A DNA stretch of 64,000 nucleotides from Bacillus sp. Marseille-P3661. GTDB taxonomy: Bacteria > Bacillota > Bacilli > Bacillales > Bacillaceae_J. Position numbers and translations under genes: made by a program. The notes under the pieces were generated by a model. That model did not search any database, was not told the origin of the DNA, and saw only the letters and a list, made by a program, of their open reading frames with translations. Below, piece by piece: positions 27,524 to 35,760 of this stretch. Numbering within the stretch: position 1 is the first letter of the stretch; each line of letters opens with the position of its first letter. The stretch spans positions 372,001 to 436,000 of the forward strand of contig NZ_LT965956.1 in assembly GCF_900240995.1 (NCBI RefSeq), given 5' to 3'.

Positions 27524-28777
27524 TTATTTAATGCCTACACCTCTATAAAAATCAATTAGGTCTTCAACATTTGGAGCAAACCGCGTTTGGAATCGTTTTG
27601 TCGTGACGTCAAATCCATCACTATAATGATGTTTTTTCTTTTCTAAAGGCAATTTTATAAACTGATTTTTAGCATGATCACGAATAACTCCAATTGGGTC
27701 TTCACCGCGTTCTACCTTTGCAATTTCTTCTTTAATCATTTGGCGGAGCATAATAATACCTTTATCTGTCGTTCCAAGTCGTTCATTCGTACGGTCTGCA
27801 ATCGCACCTTGAGTAATCCAACACATAATATCTTGGCCATCGATATAATCAACAATAAACTCGCCATTCTCATCTTTATAAGGAACCTCATAAAACGGAA
27901 TTTCCTTCAATGACTCAGGAATTTCAACTGCGGGATCTTGCGCATATGCTTGATACCACACATGCCATGTTGTTTCATCATCGACTGGGACGCGCATTTG
28001 GAAAGCATAACTACCTTCCCCTGCTGTTCCTCCTACCGCTAACAGGTACGGGAATACGATCGGATGTCCAATTTTCCAGTCATCGCTGTCCTCTGATTGT
28101 CCTTCGAATAAACGGCGCTTTACAATACCATACTCAAATTTATCAAATGCAATTTTTTTATGATGACGAACAAATGCGTTATCTGTCTTTTCGCCACGTA
28201 GTTCTTTAACGTATTGATCAAAATGACCATGCAACCATTCAGTATGTGCTGGATCTAATGAGTTTTCCATAACTTGTAGGAAATTCACTGGTAGTGTTGC
28301 ATGACCGATACTACGAATAGCGTTTTCTGCTACAAAACCATCTAATCTTGGTAACAGTGGTGCCGGTTTTGGTCCCAAATATCCAAAAATTAAGCCGCCA
28401 AGTTCTTGGACTTCATACGCTTTTACTTTTATTCGATCTTTAAATGTACTCGTTTCTGGTTCATTTGGTTGATCCGTACAGTTCCCCTTATTATTGAAAC
28501 ACCAGCCGTGATATTGACAGCGAAGACCATCTTCAACAGGCATACCGAAAGCTAATGAAACGCCACGATGCGGACATTTTTCCTGAATCAACCCTAAATT
28601 TCCAGATCGATCTTTATAAAGTACTAAATCTTCTCCTAATAAGCGCACTTTTTTTGTATATTTCTCTTTCAATTCAGATGCAGCGGCAACTGGATACCAA
28701 TATCTTCGTAGTAACTCCCCCATAGGTGTACCTGGTCCAACTTGAGTTATCAATTTGTTTTGCTCTGCACTCATCAT
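27524..28777 (-). CDS. Rieske non-heme iron oxygenase, phthalate 4,5-dioxygenase-like
   Basis: Single-subunit-type ring-hydroxylating oxygenase, 417 aa. The Rieske [2Fe-2S] ligands are Cys68/His70 (CPHRG) and Cys87/His90 (CQYHGW). The mononuclear iron site is NSLDPAHTEWLH with His178 and His183 and bridging Asp175. The N-terminus GPGTPMGELLRRYWYPVA is typical of the phthalate dioxygenase/vanillate demethylase group. It needs an electron-transfer partner; no reductase is encoded in this operon. It probably starts the attack on the imported aromatic acid; O-demethylation is an alternative. Confidence 0.87.
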   Translation of the reverse strand: MMSAEQNKLITQVGPGTPMGELLRRYWYPVAAASELKEKYTKKVRLLGEDLVLYKDRSGNLGLIQEKCPHRGVSLAFGMPVEDGLRCQYHGWCFNNKGNCTDQPNEPETSTFKDRIKVKAYEVQELGGLIFGYLGPKPAPLLPRLDGFVAENAIRSIGHATLPVNFLQVMENSLDPAHTEWLHGHFDQYVKELRGEKTDNAFVRHHKKIAFDKFEYGIVKRRLFEGQSEDSDDWKIGHPIVFPYLLAVGGTAGEGSYAFQMRVPVDDETTWHVWYQAYAQDPAVEIPESLKEIPFYEVPYKDENGEFIVDYIDGQDIMCWITQGAIADRTNERLGTTDKGIIMLRQMIKEEIAKVERGEDPIGVIRDHAKNQFIKLPLEKKKHHYSDGFDVTTKRFQTRFAPNVEDLIDFYRGVGIK

Positions 28778-28816
28778 AATAAATTCCTCCCTGCCATTTA
28801 ATACTTTTAACGGATG

Positions 28817-29530
28817 TTAGATTCCAGCAAACACATTATTTCTTTCTGATTTCTCATGGTAATAATTCCAAACCTTTTCAACAATCTTAGGAGTCCAAGC
28901 GGTTTCACGTGTTCTTACTAAGTTATCTCCTTCTAATACTTTAATTTTGTCGGCTGCTGCAAGTGTGGCGTAGTATAGTTTCTTGGCATGCTCTTCGACG
29001 TATACAGTAGCAGCAAAAGCAGATTTTAGACTATCACTAACTACCACATTTCCGTGATGGCGTAATTGTAAAACTGGGTCATTTCCTAAAGCTGCTGCTA
29101 ACTCCTCTCCTTGTTCAGGAGTATTTATCAAACTAGAGTCCTCAAACATATTACACTGTTCAACAAAGGAGCCTAGCATAAATACAGGTTGAAAAGGAAT
29201 GTCGGCTATACCAAGTACAGTTTGCCAATGTGGGTGACCATGTACAATGGAGGATACATCACTTCTTCGTTTATATATTGCATTGTGAATATAAACTTCG
29301 CTTGGTGGTTCACTAATACCTTCAACTAGTTGGCCATTTAGATCACAAACGACAATGTCATCTGCTTTAACAGAAGCACGACTAGCTTTACGTGCATTAA
29401 TTAAAAAATAATCGGTGCCTGGTAAGCGGACACTAACATGCCCATTCATATCTAGCAATTGAATATTTTCAAGCATTCGAATGGACTTCGCTAGTTGCAA
29501 TTTTAACTCATTAATATTTTGCTCTGACAT
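28817..29530 (-). CDS. Class II aldolase/adducin-family protein, possible dihydroxyphthalate-type decarboxylase
   Basis: Metal-dependent enzyme of 237 aa, usual size for the family. NGHVSVR lies near residue 29, the probable metal ligands are His97 and His99 (VHGHP) and His159 (RHHG), and the probable catalytic acid Glu78 is in SEVYIH. It is the first gene of the operon. Characterised members near phthalate genes in Gram-positive bacteria, such as the Arthrobacter keyseri PhtC decarboxylase for 3,4-dihydroxyphthalate, belong to this family. The gene set here suggests the same job, but true aldolase activity cannot be excluded. Confidence 0.78.
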   Translation of the reverse strand: MSEQNINELKLQLAKSIRMLENIQLLDMNGHVSVRLPGTDYFLINARKASRASVKADDIVVCDLNGQLVEGISEPPSEVYIHNAIYKRRSDVSSIVHGHPHWQTVLGIADIPFQPVFMLGSFVEQCNMFEDSSLINTPEQGEELAAALGNDPVLQLRHHGNVVVSDSLKSAFAATVYVEEHAKKLYYATLAAADKIKVLEGDNLVRTRETAWTPKIVEKVWNYYHEKSERNNVFAGI

Positions 29531-29574
29531 AAAGTACCTCCTAGGTATATGTAACTAAAAATCAAATCTTTTAT

Positions 29575-29593
29575 CGTTTCGTAATATGAAACG
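29575..29593. promoter_or_regulatory. Inverted repeat upstream of the oxygenase operon, possible operator
   Basis: CGTTTC-N7-GAAACG is a perfect 6-bp dyad 45 bp upstream of the first gene. The size and symmetry suit an IclR-type or other dimeric regulator; two IclR genes lie 6-8 kb away. Which protein binds is not known. Confidence 0.4.
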
Positions 29594-29711
29594 TGTTTTA
29601 TTTTTTTGTTATATTCGATTAACACCATGATAGCATTGGAAACATATATATTTCAATATTTAAACAATAAATAATTTTCTGAAATTTTTATCACGTAATA
29701 AGAAATACCGG

Positions 29712-29775
29712 ATAAAAAATAAAAAGGAACAAAAAACATGGGCAAATACCTCGTTTTGCTCTATGTTTTGTTCCT
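29712..29775 (-). terminator. Strong Rho-independent terminator after the cupin gene
   Basis: On the minus strand AGGAACAAAACAT pairs with ATGTTTTTTGTTCCT (small bulge) around a 23-base loop, followed by TTTTATTTTTTA. It ends the cupin/tct operon 30 bp after its stop and insulates the oxygenase operon. Confidence 0.8.
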
Positions 29776-29804
29776 ATCTATTATTAATCTACATATCTTT
29801 CTTG

Positions 29805-30251
29805 TTAATCTACTAAAATTTTTGTATATTTCGGTGGTTCTCCCATTTTATGCGCATGAACATTTTTTCGTGTTACAAAATCTATCTTCTGACTTTCCTC
29901 GTCACTTAGAGCTCTTGATCCCAAGAGTACCATCTTACTCTCACCTGTATTTTCTAACCAATAAAAATTACCACCAGGTATTAAAGCAACCATACCTGGT
30001 TTTAACACATGGGCACTGTCATCCTTAAAATACATTGTGCACTCACCTTCAACACAATAAAACGTTTGATCTGCGTTATGACAGTGCATCTCATCATGGT
30101 CCCCAGGATTTTGATAAACATGTAACCATGTATGAAACTTTGGTCCATTCATTAATACTTTTCTAATAGCACCTGGTACTTCATTCGTATCCTGTGTAGT
30201 ACCCACAACATCATTAGCCATTTTTATCATATCCACAATTTTTATTGCCAT
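29805..30251 (-). CDS. Cupin-domain protein
   Basis: Small single-cupin protein, about 148 aa from the ATG at 30251 (GGAGG seven bases upstream; the TTG just before it is less well placed). Metal-site residues fit cupin motif 1: His57 and His59 in HCHN, then Gln63 and Glu69, with YFKDDSAHVLKPGMVALIPGG leading to motif 2. It is the last gene of the second tct operon. Such proteins can be small dioxygenases, isomerases or sensors; no specific substrate can be given. Confidence 0.78.
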   Translation of the reverse strand: MAIKIVDMIKMANDVVGTTQDTNEVPGAIRKVLMNGPKFHTWLHVYQNPGDHDEMHCHNADQTFYCVEGECTMYFKDDSAHVLKPGMVALIPGGNFYWLENTGESKMVLLGSRALSDEESQKIDFVTRKNVHAHKMGEPPKYTKILVD

Positions 30252-30316
30252 CAAAACTCCTCCTTAAATTTTATTTCATTTGAAAATTTCTTCCTTTATC
30301 AAACTAGCTTTCTAAA

Positions 30317-31807
30317 TTACTTATTCCATTTTGGTAGAAATCTTTTAACATAGGGGTAAAAAATCATTAGAATACAAATCATGATTAATATTAATGTAAT
30401 TGGTCTACTAATCATTGATGATCCGTAAAGGGAATGAGCTAGCAATAAATTTTTCTCAATAATGTCACCCAATACAAATCCAATTACGAAAGTGATTCGC
30501 GAAAACCCAAATTTCATAAATAGAAAGCCTATCAAACCGAAAAGTGCTGTTGCAAAAACATCTGTAATATTCTGGTGAACCATATACCCTCCAAAAAGGG
30601 CTACAGATATAATAACTGGGATAATTATTGATATATCTATATCTGTAATTTTCGCTAGATACTTAGATAGACCAAATGCAACTGCAGCTGCTAAAATATT
30701 TGCAATTACAACAACAAATACCATCAGATAAGTAATGTGTAAGTTGGTGCTTACCATCTCTTTTCCAGGTGTAATCCCTAAGATATACAGAGCTACAATT
30801 AGTATAGCCATACTGGAACTACCTGGAATTCCAAACAACATAGTTGTAGCTAAAGCGCCACCCTCTTTGGCATTATTGGCTGATTCCGGCGCAATTACCC
30901 CTTCAATTCTACCTTTTCCAAAACTTGCATCATCTGCATTTCTTTTTTTACTTTTTGTAGCTAACCCATATGATAAAACGTTAGCTAATTCTCCGCCAAC
31001 TCCAGGAATAATTCCTATAAAAACCCCAATTAAAGCCGAACGGAGAATTAAAAGTTTGTGTTTCAAAACTTGCATAATATTTCGTAATGTAATTTTTCCA
31101 ACTGTAATATCTTCATTCTGATTGATTTTAGATCCTTTTCCAAATGACAAATGCAGCATCTCAGCTATTGCAAAAAAACCTAAAAATACTGGAATCATAT
31201 TAATACCATCAAGTAAATATGTGAACCCAAATGTATACCTAGTTACACCAGAGCTTAATTCCAGCCCAACAAAGGATAGTAAAATCCCTAACAAACCTGC
31301 TACCACTGATTTTAGCGTGTTTTCTTCCCCCATTGAAGACAAAAGAATTAACCCAATCAAGGCTAGGGAAAAGAACTCCGCTGGACCAAAAGCTAAAACA
31401 ACAGGTGCTATAAATGGTATTAATATCGCCAAACAGATTGCCCCTATTAAACCACCTAACACACTACTTACCAAAGATGCTGCAAGCGCTTGATTGGCCA
31501 GACCTTTTCTGGCCATTGGGTACCCATCAAAAACTGTAGCTAAATTAGTTGGCGTTCCTGGAACTCCAATTAATATGGCACTAATAGAACCTCCTGTTGC
31601 TGTTACGCTTTGTGCCCCTATTAATAATCCGATTGCATTCTCTAATGACAAATTGTACGTAAAAGGCAATAAAACCGCTAATAGAAATGTTCCACCTAGA
31701 CCTGGAAAGACCCCAACTAATAAACCCAACATTGCACCAATAAGAATGAACATTAAAACTTCAATATCGAACGCTAATATCCATGCTTGGATTATGGATT
31801 CAACCAA
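30317..31807 (-). CDS. TctA-family large permease (second system)
   Basis: Main membrane subunit of a second tripartite tricarboxylate transporter, 496 aa, with about 11-12 spans. It shows AMLGLLVGVFPGLGGTFLLA, FIGIIPGVGGELANVLSYG and ESANNAKEGGALATTMLFGI. The start is a TTG at 31807 with AGGAG nine bases upstream. It is diverged from the TctA at 23225, so the two systems are not a recent duplication. Gene order here is C-B-A rather than C-A-B. Confidence 0.9.
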   Translation of the reverse strand: MVESIIQAWILAFDIEVLMFILIGAMLGLLVGVFPGLGGTFLLAVLLPFTYNLSLENAIGLLIGAQSVTATGGSISAILIGVPGTPTNLATVFDGYPMARKGLANQALAASLVSSVLGGLIGAICLAILIPFIAPVVLAFGPAEFFSLALIGLILLSSMGEENTLKSVVAGLLGILLSFVGLELSSGVTRYTFGFTYLLDGINMIPVFLGFFAIAEMLHLSFGKGSKINQNEDITVGKITLRNIMQVLKHKLLILRSALIGVFIGIIPGVGGELANVLSYGLATKSKKRNADDASFGKGRIEGVIAPESANNAKEGGALATTMLFGIPGSSSMAILIVALYILGITPGKEMVSTNLHITYLMVFVVVIANILAAAVAFGLSKYLAKITDIDISIIIPVIISVALFGGYMVHQNITDVFATALFGLIGFLFMKFGFSRITFVIGFVLGDIIEKNLLLAHSLYGSSMISRPITLILIMICILMIFYPYVKRFLPKWNK

Positions 31808-31859
31808 AATTTTTCACTCCTAAAAGTATCAATAAAAGAGATATATCTTTGGTAAACTC

Positions 31860-32324
31860 TTATAAAGTGATACTAAAAAATGGACCTTCATAAAGATATA
31901 TACCAAAAATTTGTGTAAATCCCCAAAGTACTATGAAACTACCTACTAAGAATGATGATGAAATTAATAGTCTTCTTTTACCATTTAGAACCATATAGAA
32001 AAATAAATATAGTGGAATTCCAATATATAAGCCTAAATAGAAGATAAGAATAAACGGTAAAATCATAACCCAAAAAAAGGTACTAATTATTCTCTGTCCT
32101 CCTGGGGATTGCTTTTCTTGCTCTGAATTATCCTTATCTTGATTTAGTTTCGTTTTTCTAATTTCCGTTATAATGATTAGTAATTGCAAAATTACTGCAG
32201 GGATAGCAAAAATCAATGGTAACATTCGCGCTTCCTTCGGAAAATCAAGGGCCATAATAATAAACATGATCAGAACTAGAAAAAGTACTATATTAAATAA
32301 AAGTTTTCCCATTCGATTCACCAC
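31860..32324 (-). CDS. TctB-family small membrane subunit (second system)
   Basis: About 150 aa, four likely membrane spans with a charged middle loop (RKTKLNQDKDNSEQEKQ). The start is uncertain: the frame opens with GTG at 32324, but the ATG at 32312 with a weak GGTGA upstream is equally plausible. It lies between tctC and tctA, separated from tctC by a strong hairpin. Confidence 0.78.
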   Translation of the reverse strand: MVNRMGKLLFNIVLFLVLIMFIIMALDFPKEARMLPLIFAIPAVILQLLIIITEIRKTKLNQDKDNSEQEKQSPGGQRIISTFFWVMILPFILIFYLGLYIGIPLYLFFYMVLNGKRRLLISSSFLVGSFIVLWGFTQIFGIYLYEGPFFSITL

Positions 32325-32338
32325 TTTTAGTTGAAATT

Positions 32339-32383
32339 AAATGAAGGGAGTTGTAGGGTACCCTACTCCCCCTAGTTTCATTT
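32339..32383 (-). promoter_or_regulatory. Strong hairpin between tctC and tctB
   Basis: AAATGAA/TTCATTT, GGGAG/CTCCC and GTAGGG/CCCTAC pair in succession, making a long stem that begins at the tctC stop codon. No T run follows, which suggests 3'-end protection of the receptor message rather than termination. Confidence 0.6.
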
Positions 32384-33515
32384 ACTCAAACAAACTATTT
32401 ATACTTGTTTTCAACTCTTCATTATTAATAACTCTTTCCACAATCTTTGTCATTTCCCCAGCTTCTTCGTTTCCTACTGGTCCATAAATCTTATTAATCT
32501 CCTCTTTAAACTCAGGATTATTTAAAGCCTTGTCGATAGCATCTGCCAAGAATTCCGCCTTTTCTGGGTCTAATCCTGGAGGACCTACTATTGGTCTGCC
32601 GATGTTGTACATATCAACTAAATTATTAAATAAAGTCTTACTATCTTCATCCATTTGATCATAATATTCACCTACAACTGGTATGTCATTAAATTCTTCA
32701 CTTCTCTCGCTGCCTAATACTAATAGCCCTCTTGCAGTACCTTGGCGCATTTCCGCAATTCGACCGGTGATACTTTCTGCTTGCAATTGTACATCTCCAC
32801 GTTCCATAGCAAGTTGAGTTTCGTTACCTCCATCAAAACCGGTTACTAATTCCCAAGGCAAATCAAAAGCATTCATTATTGCAGATGAATTTAAATATCC
32901 ATTCGACGCTCGACCCGTTGTGGCAACCTTTAGTTGTTGCTTTTCTGCCAACAACTGATCAAAGGATTGTATTGAGCTCTTTGTAGGTGTATATAATAAT
33001 TGAGACTCTGCATTAAATCTTCCTAAATACGTATACTTTGTCATGTCAAGGCCTTCTAGTCCTGGTTGGTTTGTTAATTGACCAAAAGCAAATGCAACTC
33101 CATTCAATACACCAAGTGTTAAACCGTCTGGTTTGGCTTCATAAATTAATTTTGATCCTACTATCCCTGATGCTCCTGGTTGATTCTTCACAATGATTGT
33201 AGCCCCTGTATATTCCTGCAAATAGTTTTGAACTACCCTAGCTTGCGTATCATAGCCGCCACCATTTGAGAAAGGCACGATAAAAGTAATCGTTTTCCCC
33301 TTAAAATATTCAGCAGCGCTATTACTATTCTCTTTAGTCGAACTATCAGAGTTACTTGTATTTGCTGAATTTGCAACCTCTGTAGTTCCCGGTGTAGAGC
33401 TTGCAGTATCACTATTAGTAGACGCAGTTTCTTCTTTTTTTGCACCGCAAGCCCCTAGTAATAAAATCAAACCAATTATTGCAATTAATGAAATTAAGAG
33501 ATTTTTAGACTTCAT
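32382..33515 (-). CDS. TctC-family solute-binding lipoprotein (second system)
   Basis: Receptor of 377 aa. The lipobox ends at Cys23 (LGAC), followed by an unusually long Thr/Ser/Asn/Glu-rich linker to about residue 68. The mature fold starts ITFIVPFSNGGGYDTQARVV and includes QPGASGIVGSKLIY and GPPGLDPEKAEFLADAI. GGGG lies before the ATG. It has its own strong promoter with a cre match, downstream of the amidohydrolase. Ligand unknown; an aromatic or tricarboxylic acid is likely. Confidence 0.9.
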   Translation of the reverse strand: MKSKNLLISLIAIIGLILLLGACGAKKEETASTNSDTASSTPGTTEVANSANTSNSDSSTKENSNSAAEYFKGKTITFIVPFSNGGGYDTQARVVQNYLQEYTGATIIVKNQPGASGIVGSKLIYEAKPDGLTLGVLNGVAFAFGQLTNQPGLEGLDMTKYTYLGRFNAESQLLYTPTKSSIQSFDQLLAEKQQLKVATTGRASNGYLNSSAIMNAFDLPWELVTGFDGGNETQLAMERGDVQLQAESITGRIAEMRQGTARGLLVLGSERSEEFNDIPVVGEYYDQMDEDSKTLFNNLVDMYNIGRPIVGPPGLDPEKAEFLADAIDKALNNPEFKEEINKIYGPVGNEEAGEMTKIVERVINNEELKTSINSLFE

Positions 33516-33559
33516 AAATTACCCCTTTCAGGAATAGTAATATTCAATTATTGTTTAAT

Positions 33560-33588
33560 TTTATACCCTAGAATGTAAACGATTTCAA
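33560..33588 (-). promoter_or_regulatory. tctC promoter with overlapping cre (CcpA) site, second system
   Basis: On the minus strand TTGAAA (33583-33588) and TATAAA (33560-33565) are 17 bases apart, a good vegetative promoter. ATGTAAACGATTTCA at 33573-33587 matches cre consensus WTGNAANCGNWNNCW at every defined position and covers the -35 and spacer, a placement expected to cause repression by CcpA. Confidence 0.65.
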
Positions 33589-33652
33589 AGTGTGAAAGAG
33601 AGGTGCCGTTACAACTACAAAATAAGTTACTGTTACTTTTGATTGAACTCTT

Positions 33653-34801
33653 TTAAATTTTGAATAATTTCATTGCATTTCTGCCAAGGATATCTCGTTT
33701 TTGCTCTTCATTTAAAAACGGTAAATCATATACCCTGCTTGGTAGGTCAAAATCCCAGTGAGGATAATCTGATGCATACAAAATTTGTGATGTTCCTACC
33801 ATTTCAAAAATGGTTTGAATATAGCTGTTATCCGCTTCTAATGGTTGGGTTGTGAAATAAAACTCCTTAATATATTCACTTGGCTTTTTCTTTAGCAGTG
33901 GGGCTTCAGACATTCTCATCATATATTCATTGTCTAATCGCATCATCATAAAAGGTAACCAGGATAAACCAGCCTCAATAAAAGCAAACTTTAATTTTGG
34001 GAAACGTTCTGGAATACCATTTAAGACAAGATTTGTCATGTGAACCATGTTATACACTGGAAAACCTAATGCATGAGCAGCTAAAAAACTATTAAGAGGT
34101 TCAAAAATACGTTCACGCCAATTTAGATTCGAATGAAAACCAAGAACAAGTTCTCGCTCTTCGAGGGCTCGATAAACCTTCATCTGTCTATTTTCTTGAA
34201 TCTTAGTATAGCGGTTAGAAGTTGTCATAAATCCCACAACACCTTGCTTATCTCCAAGTTCTTCAATAATTCTTAAACTCATATCCGGATCATTAAAAGG
34301 TAAATAAAGAAGTGCTTTAACTGATTTATCAACTGCTAAAATATTTTCAACAAGCCAATGATCATAAGCATGTGCAAGAGCCGCCTCTACTTCTACTTTT
34401 GGATTCATTCCTAAGGCTAAGATAGGAGTTGGAAAAAGTAAGGAGTAATCGATAGCCATGGCTTTCATAGAGTGTTTAAGGTGCGCTAATAACGCTTCAC
34501 TTCCTGACCCGATACCATACAAATTGTCAGATTCTTTTACAGCCCGTTTTAATCGACCTGCTACATGTCTATCTCCCATCATATCAGGGATAAATGCGTT
34601 CATAGCTTTATGTGTATTGGACTCCATGATCCTCCGAATAGCTGGGTTCTCAACATATTTAGCGATCTCAGGGAAACAACTTGTCTCAGCATGGTGACAA
34701 TCAGCATCAACTATAGTAAAGTCATAAAGTCCCCGTCGTTCAGCTTCTCTTGAAGCATTTGCTAAAAATTCTTCTTTACCGATCGAATTTTGTGTGGTCA
34801 T
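33653..34801 (-). CDS. Amidohydrolase (amidohydrolase 2 / ACMSD-related family)
   Basis: Metal-dependent hydrolase or decarboxylase, 382 aa. The N-terminal metal motif is VDADCHHAE (31-39); later conserved pieces are FIEAGLSWLPFMMMRLD and the metal/catalytic YASDYPHWDF near the C-terminus. Relatives include non-oxidative decarboxylases of aromatic acids and hydrolases of ring-cleavage products, which would fit the aromatic island. Its start overlaps the end of the preceding 118-aa gene by 26 bases. Confidence 0.82.
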   Translation of the reverse strand: MTTQNSIGKEEFLANASREAERRGLYDFTIVDADCHHAETSCFPEIAKYVENPAIRRIMESNTHKAMNAFIPDMMGDRHVAGRLKRAVKESDNLYGIGSGSEALLAHLKHSMKAMAIDYSLLFPTPILALGMNPKVEVEAALAHAYDHWLVENILAVDKSVKALLYLPFNDPDMSLRIIEELGDKQGVVGFMTTSNRYTKIQENRQMKVYRALEERELVLGFHSNLNWRERIFEPLNSFLAAHALGFPVYNMVHMTNLVLNGIPERFPKLKFAFIEAGLSWLPFMMMRLDNEYMMRMSEAPLLKKKPSEYIKEFYFTTQPLEADNSYIQTIFEMVGTSQILYASDYPHWDFDLPSRVYDLPFLNEEQKRDILGRNAMKLFKI

Positions 34802-35132
34802 TATCCTTCAACTCCCATTGTTCAGAATCAGAAAACCATGCAACCTCAAATGCTGCTATGTCAAAAGCTTTTAACATAGTTGAAACAGTAATGACCACAT
34901 CGGTAGAAGTCACTTTCCCATTCTTTTTAAATGGAGAAGGTACTAATTGCTGAACATCTTCATCTTGAAATAGCTTTTGAACCCTTTTGGCATAAATAGG
35001 TACTATTGCACTAAACAGACGTTGTAAATTCTCATCTAGAATAATCGCTTGTTCATGTTCATCCAAACTCTCTAGCTCTGTAATAAACTTCTCGATCTGT
35101 GCATTAATTTCTTCACTCTTTAACATGGACAT
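34776..35132 (-). CDS. Unknown 118-aa protein between a Rieske ferredoxin and an amidohydrolase
   Basis: The best start is the ATG at 35132, where GGTGAGG is six bases upstream; it overlaps the Rieske ferredoxin gene by 20 bases. No family is recognised. It is acidic, probably mostly helical (SEEINAQIEKFITELESLD), with no Cys motif, signal or membrane span. Overlaps on both sides imply coupled translation with its neighbours, so it may be a structural or accessory subunit of the oxygenase or hydrolase encoded there. Confidence 0.65.
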   Translation of the reverse strand: MSMLKSEEINAQIEKFITELESLDEHEQAIILDENLQRLFSAIVPIYAKRVQKLFQDEDVQQLVPSPFKKNGKVTSTDVVITVSTMLKAFDIAAFEVAWFSDSEQWELKDNDHTKFDR

Positions 35133-35490
35133 ATACATCCTCACCCCTAACCTCGACTTGATAGCTTCTAAGACGGAATTTACGATCTGCCGCACATTCT
35201 CCTGTGCTTAAATCAAATTCCCACCCATGCCAAGGACATACTACATGTGTTTCATCTTCTGAAAAGCGTTCCTCTACTAAGGTTTTATCATCTGCTAGGA
35301 CCTGTTCATATCTGCCCAACACTACACCTTGACAAATTGGACCGCCTTGGTGTGGGCATCTACTTTCATACGCTACGAAATGATCTTTCACCTTATAAAT
35401 ACCTATCTCCGTGTCATTATCAGTCCTGATAGTAACACCCTGTTCTGGGGAAATATCTTTAGCCTGGGCAACAAAGTACATTTTTCCCAT
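35113..35490 (-). CDS. Rieske [2Fe-2S] ferredoxin
   Basis: Small soluble electron carrier of 125 aa with cluster ligands Cys45/His47 (CPHQGG) and Cys85/His88 (CPWHGW). The segment between them is longer than in typical 105-aa oxygenase ferredoxins (an insert around residues 55-80). It heads the operon with the unknown 118-aa protein, amidohydrolase, TctCBA and cupin. It may pass electrons to the Rieske oxygenase at 27524 or the one at 55841, neither of which has a linked ferredoxin. Confidence 0.85.
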   Translation of the reverse strand: MGKMYFVAQAKDISPEQGVTIRTDNDTEIGIYKVKDHFVAYESRCPHQGGPICQGVVLGRYEQVLADDKTLVEERFSEDETHVVCPWHGWEFDLSTGECAADRKFRLRSYQVEVRGEDVYVHVKE

Positions 35491-35732
35491 ATTATCCCTC
35501 CTACTTAATTTTGTGTACTTGTATTCTGAATATATAGAACTTTGTAGTACTTTATACTAGCTATGGCATAAGGGTTTGTTATACATAAGTAAATGGGACT
35601 TATATATCACAGGATAGGTACCCTTCCATATCAAGTGTTAATTTGATTTAGTTGAATGGAGATCTTTTCTTTCAAGATGAGTAATAGAGGTAATATTTTG
35701 AGGAAGTATAGGAACAACTCTGTTGCTGAAGC

Positions 35733-35754
35733 AAAAAAACTGCGTTTCCGCAGT
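35733..35754 (-). terminator. Rho-independent terminator of the first iclR
   Basis: On the minus strand ACTGCG-GAAA-CGCAGT is followed by seven T residues, a compact stem with a stable GAAA loop, directly after the iclR stop. Confidence 0.85.
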
Positions 35755-35760
35755 CTTTTA

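Noticed and set aside
29738-30028. Plus-strand open frame of 96 codons
   Set aside because: It covers the cupin operon terminator and the antisense of the cupin gene, has no ribosome site, and the cupin shows clear family motifs.
31122-31823. Long antisense open frames opposite tctA
   Set aside because: Hydrophobic permease genes commonly leave open antisense frames; these lack ribosome sites and recognisable domains.
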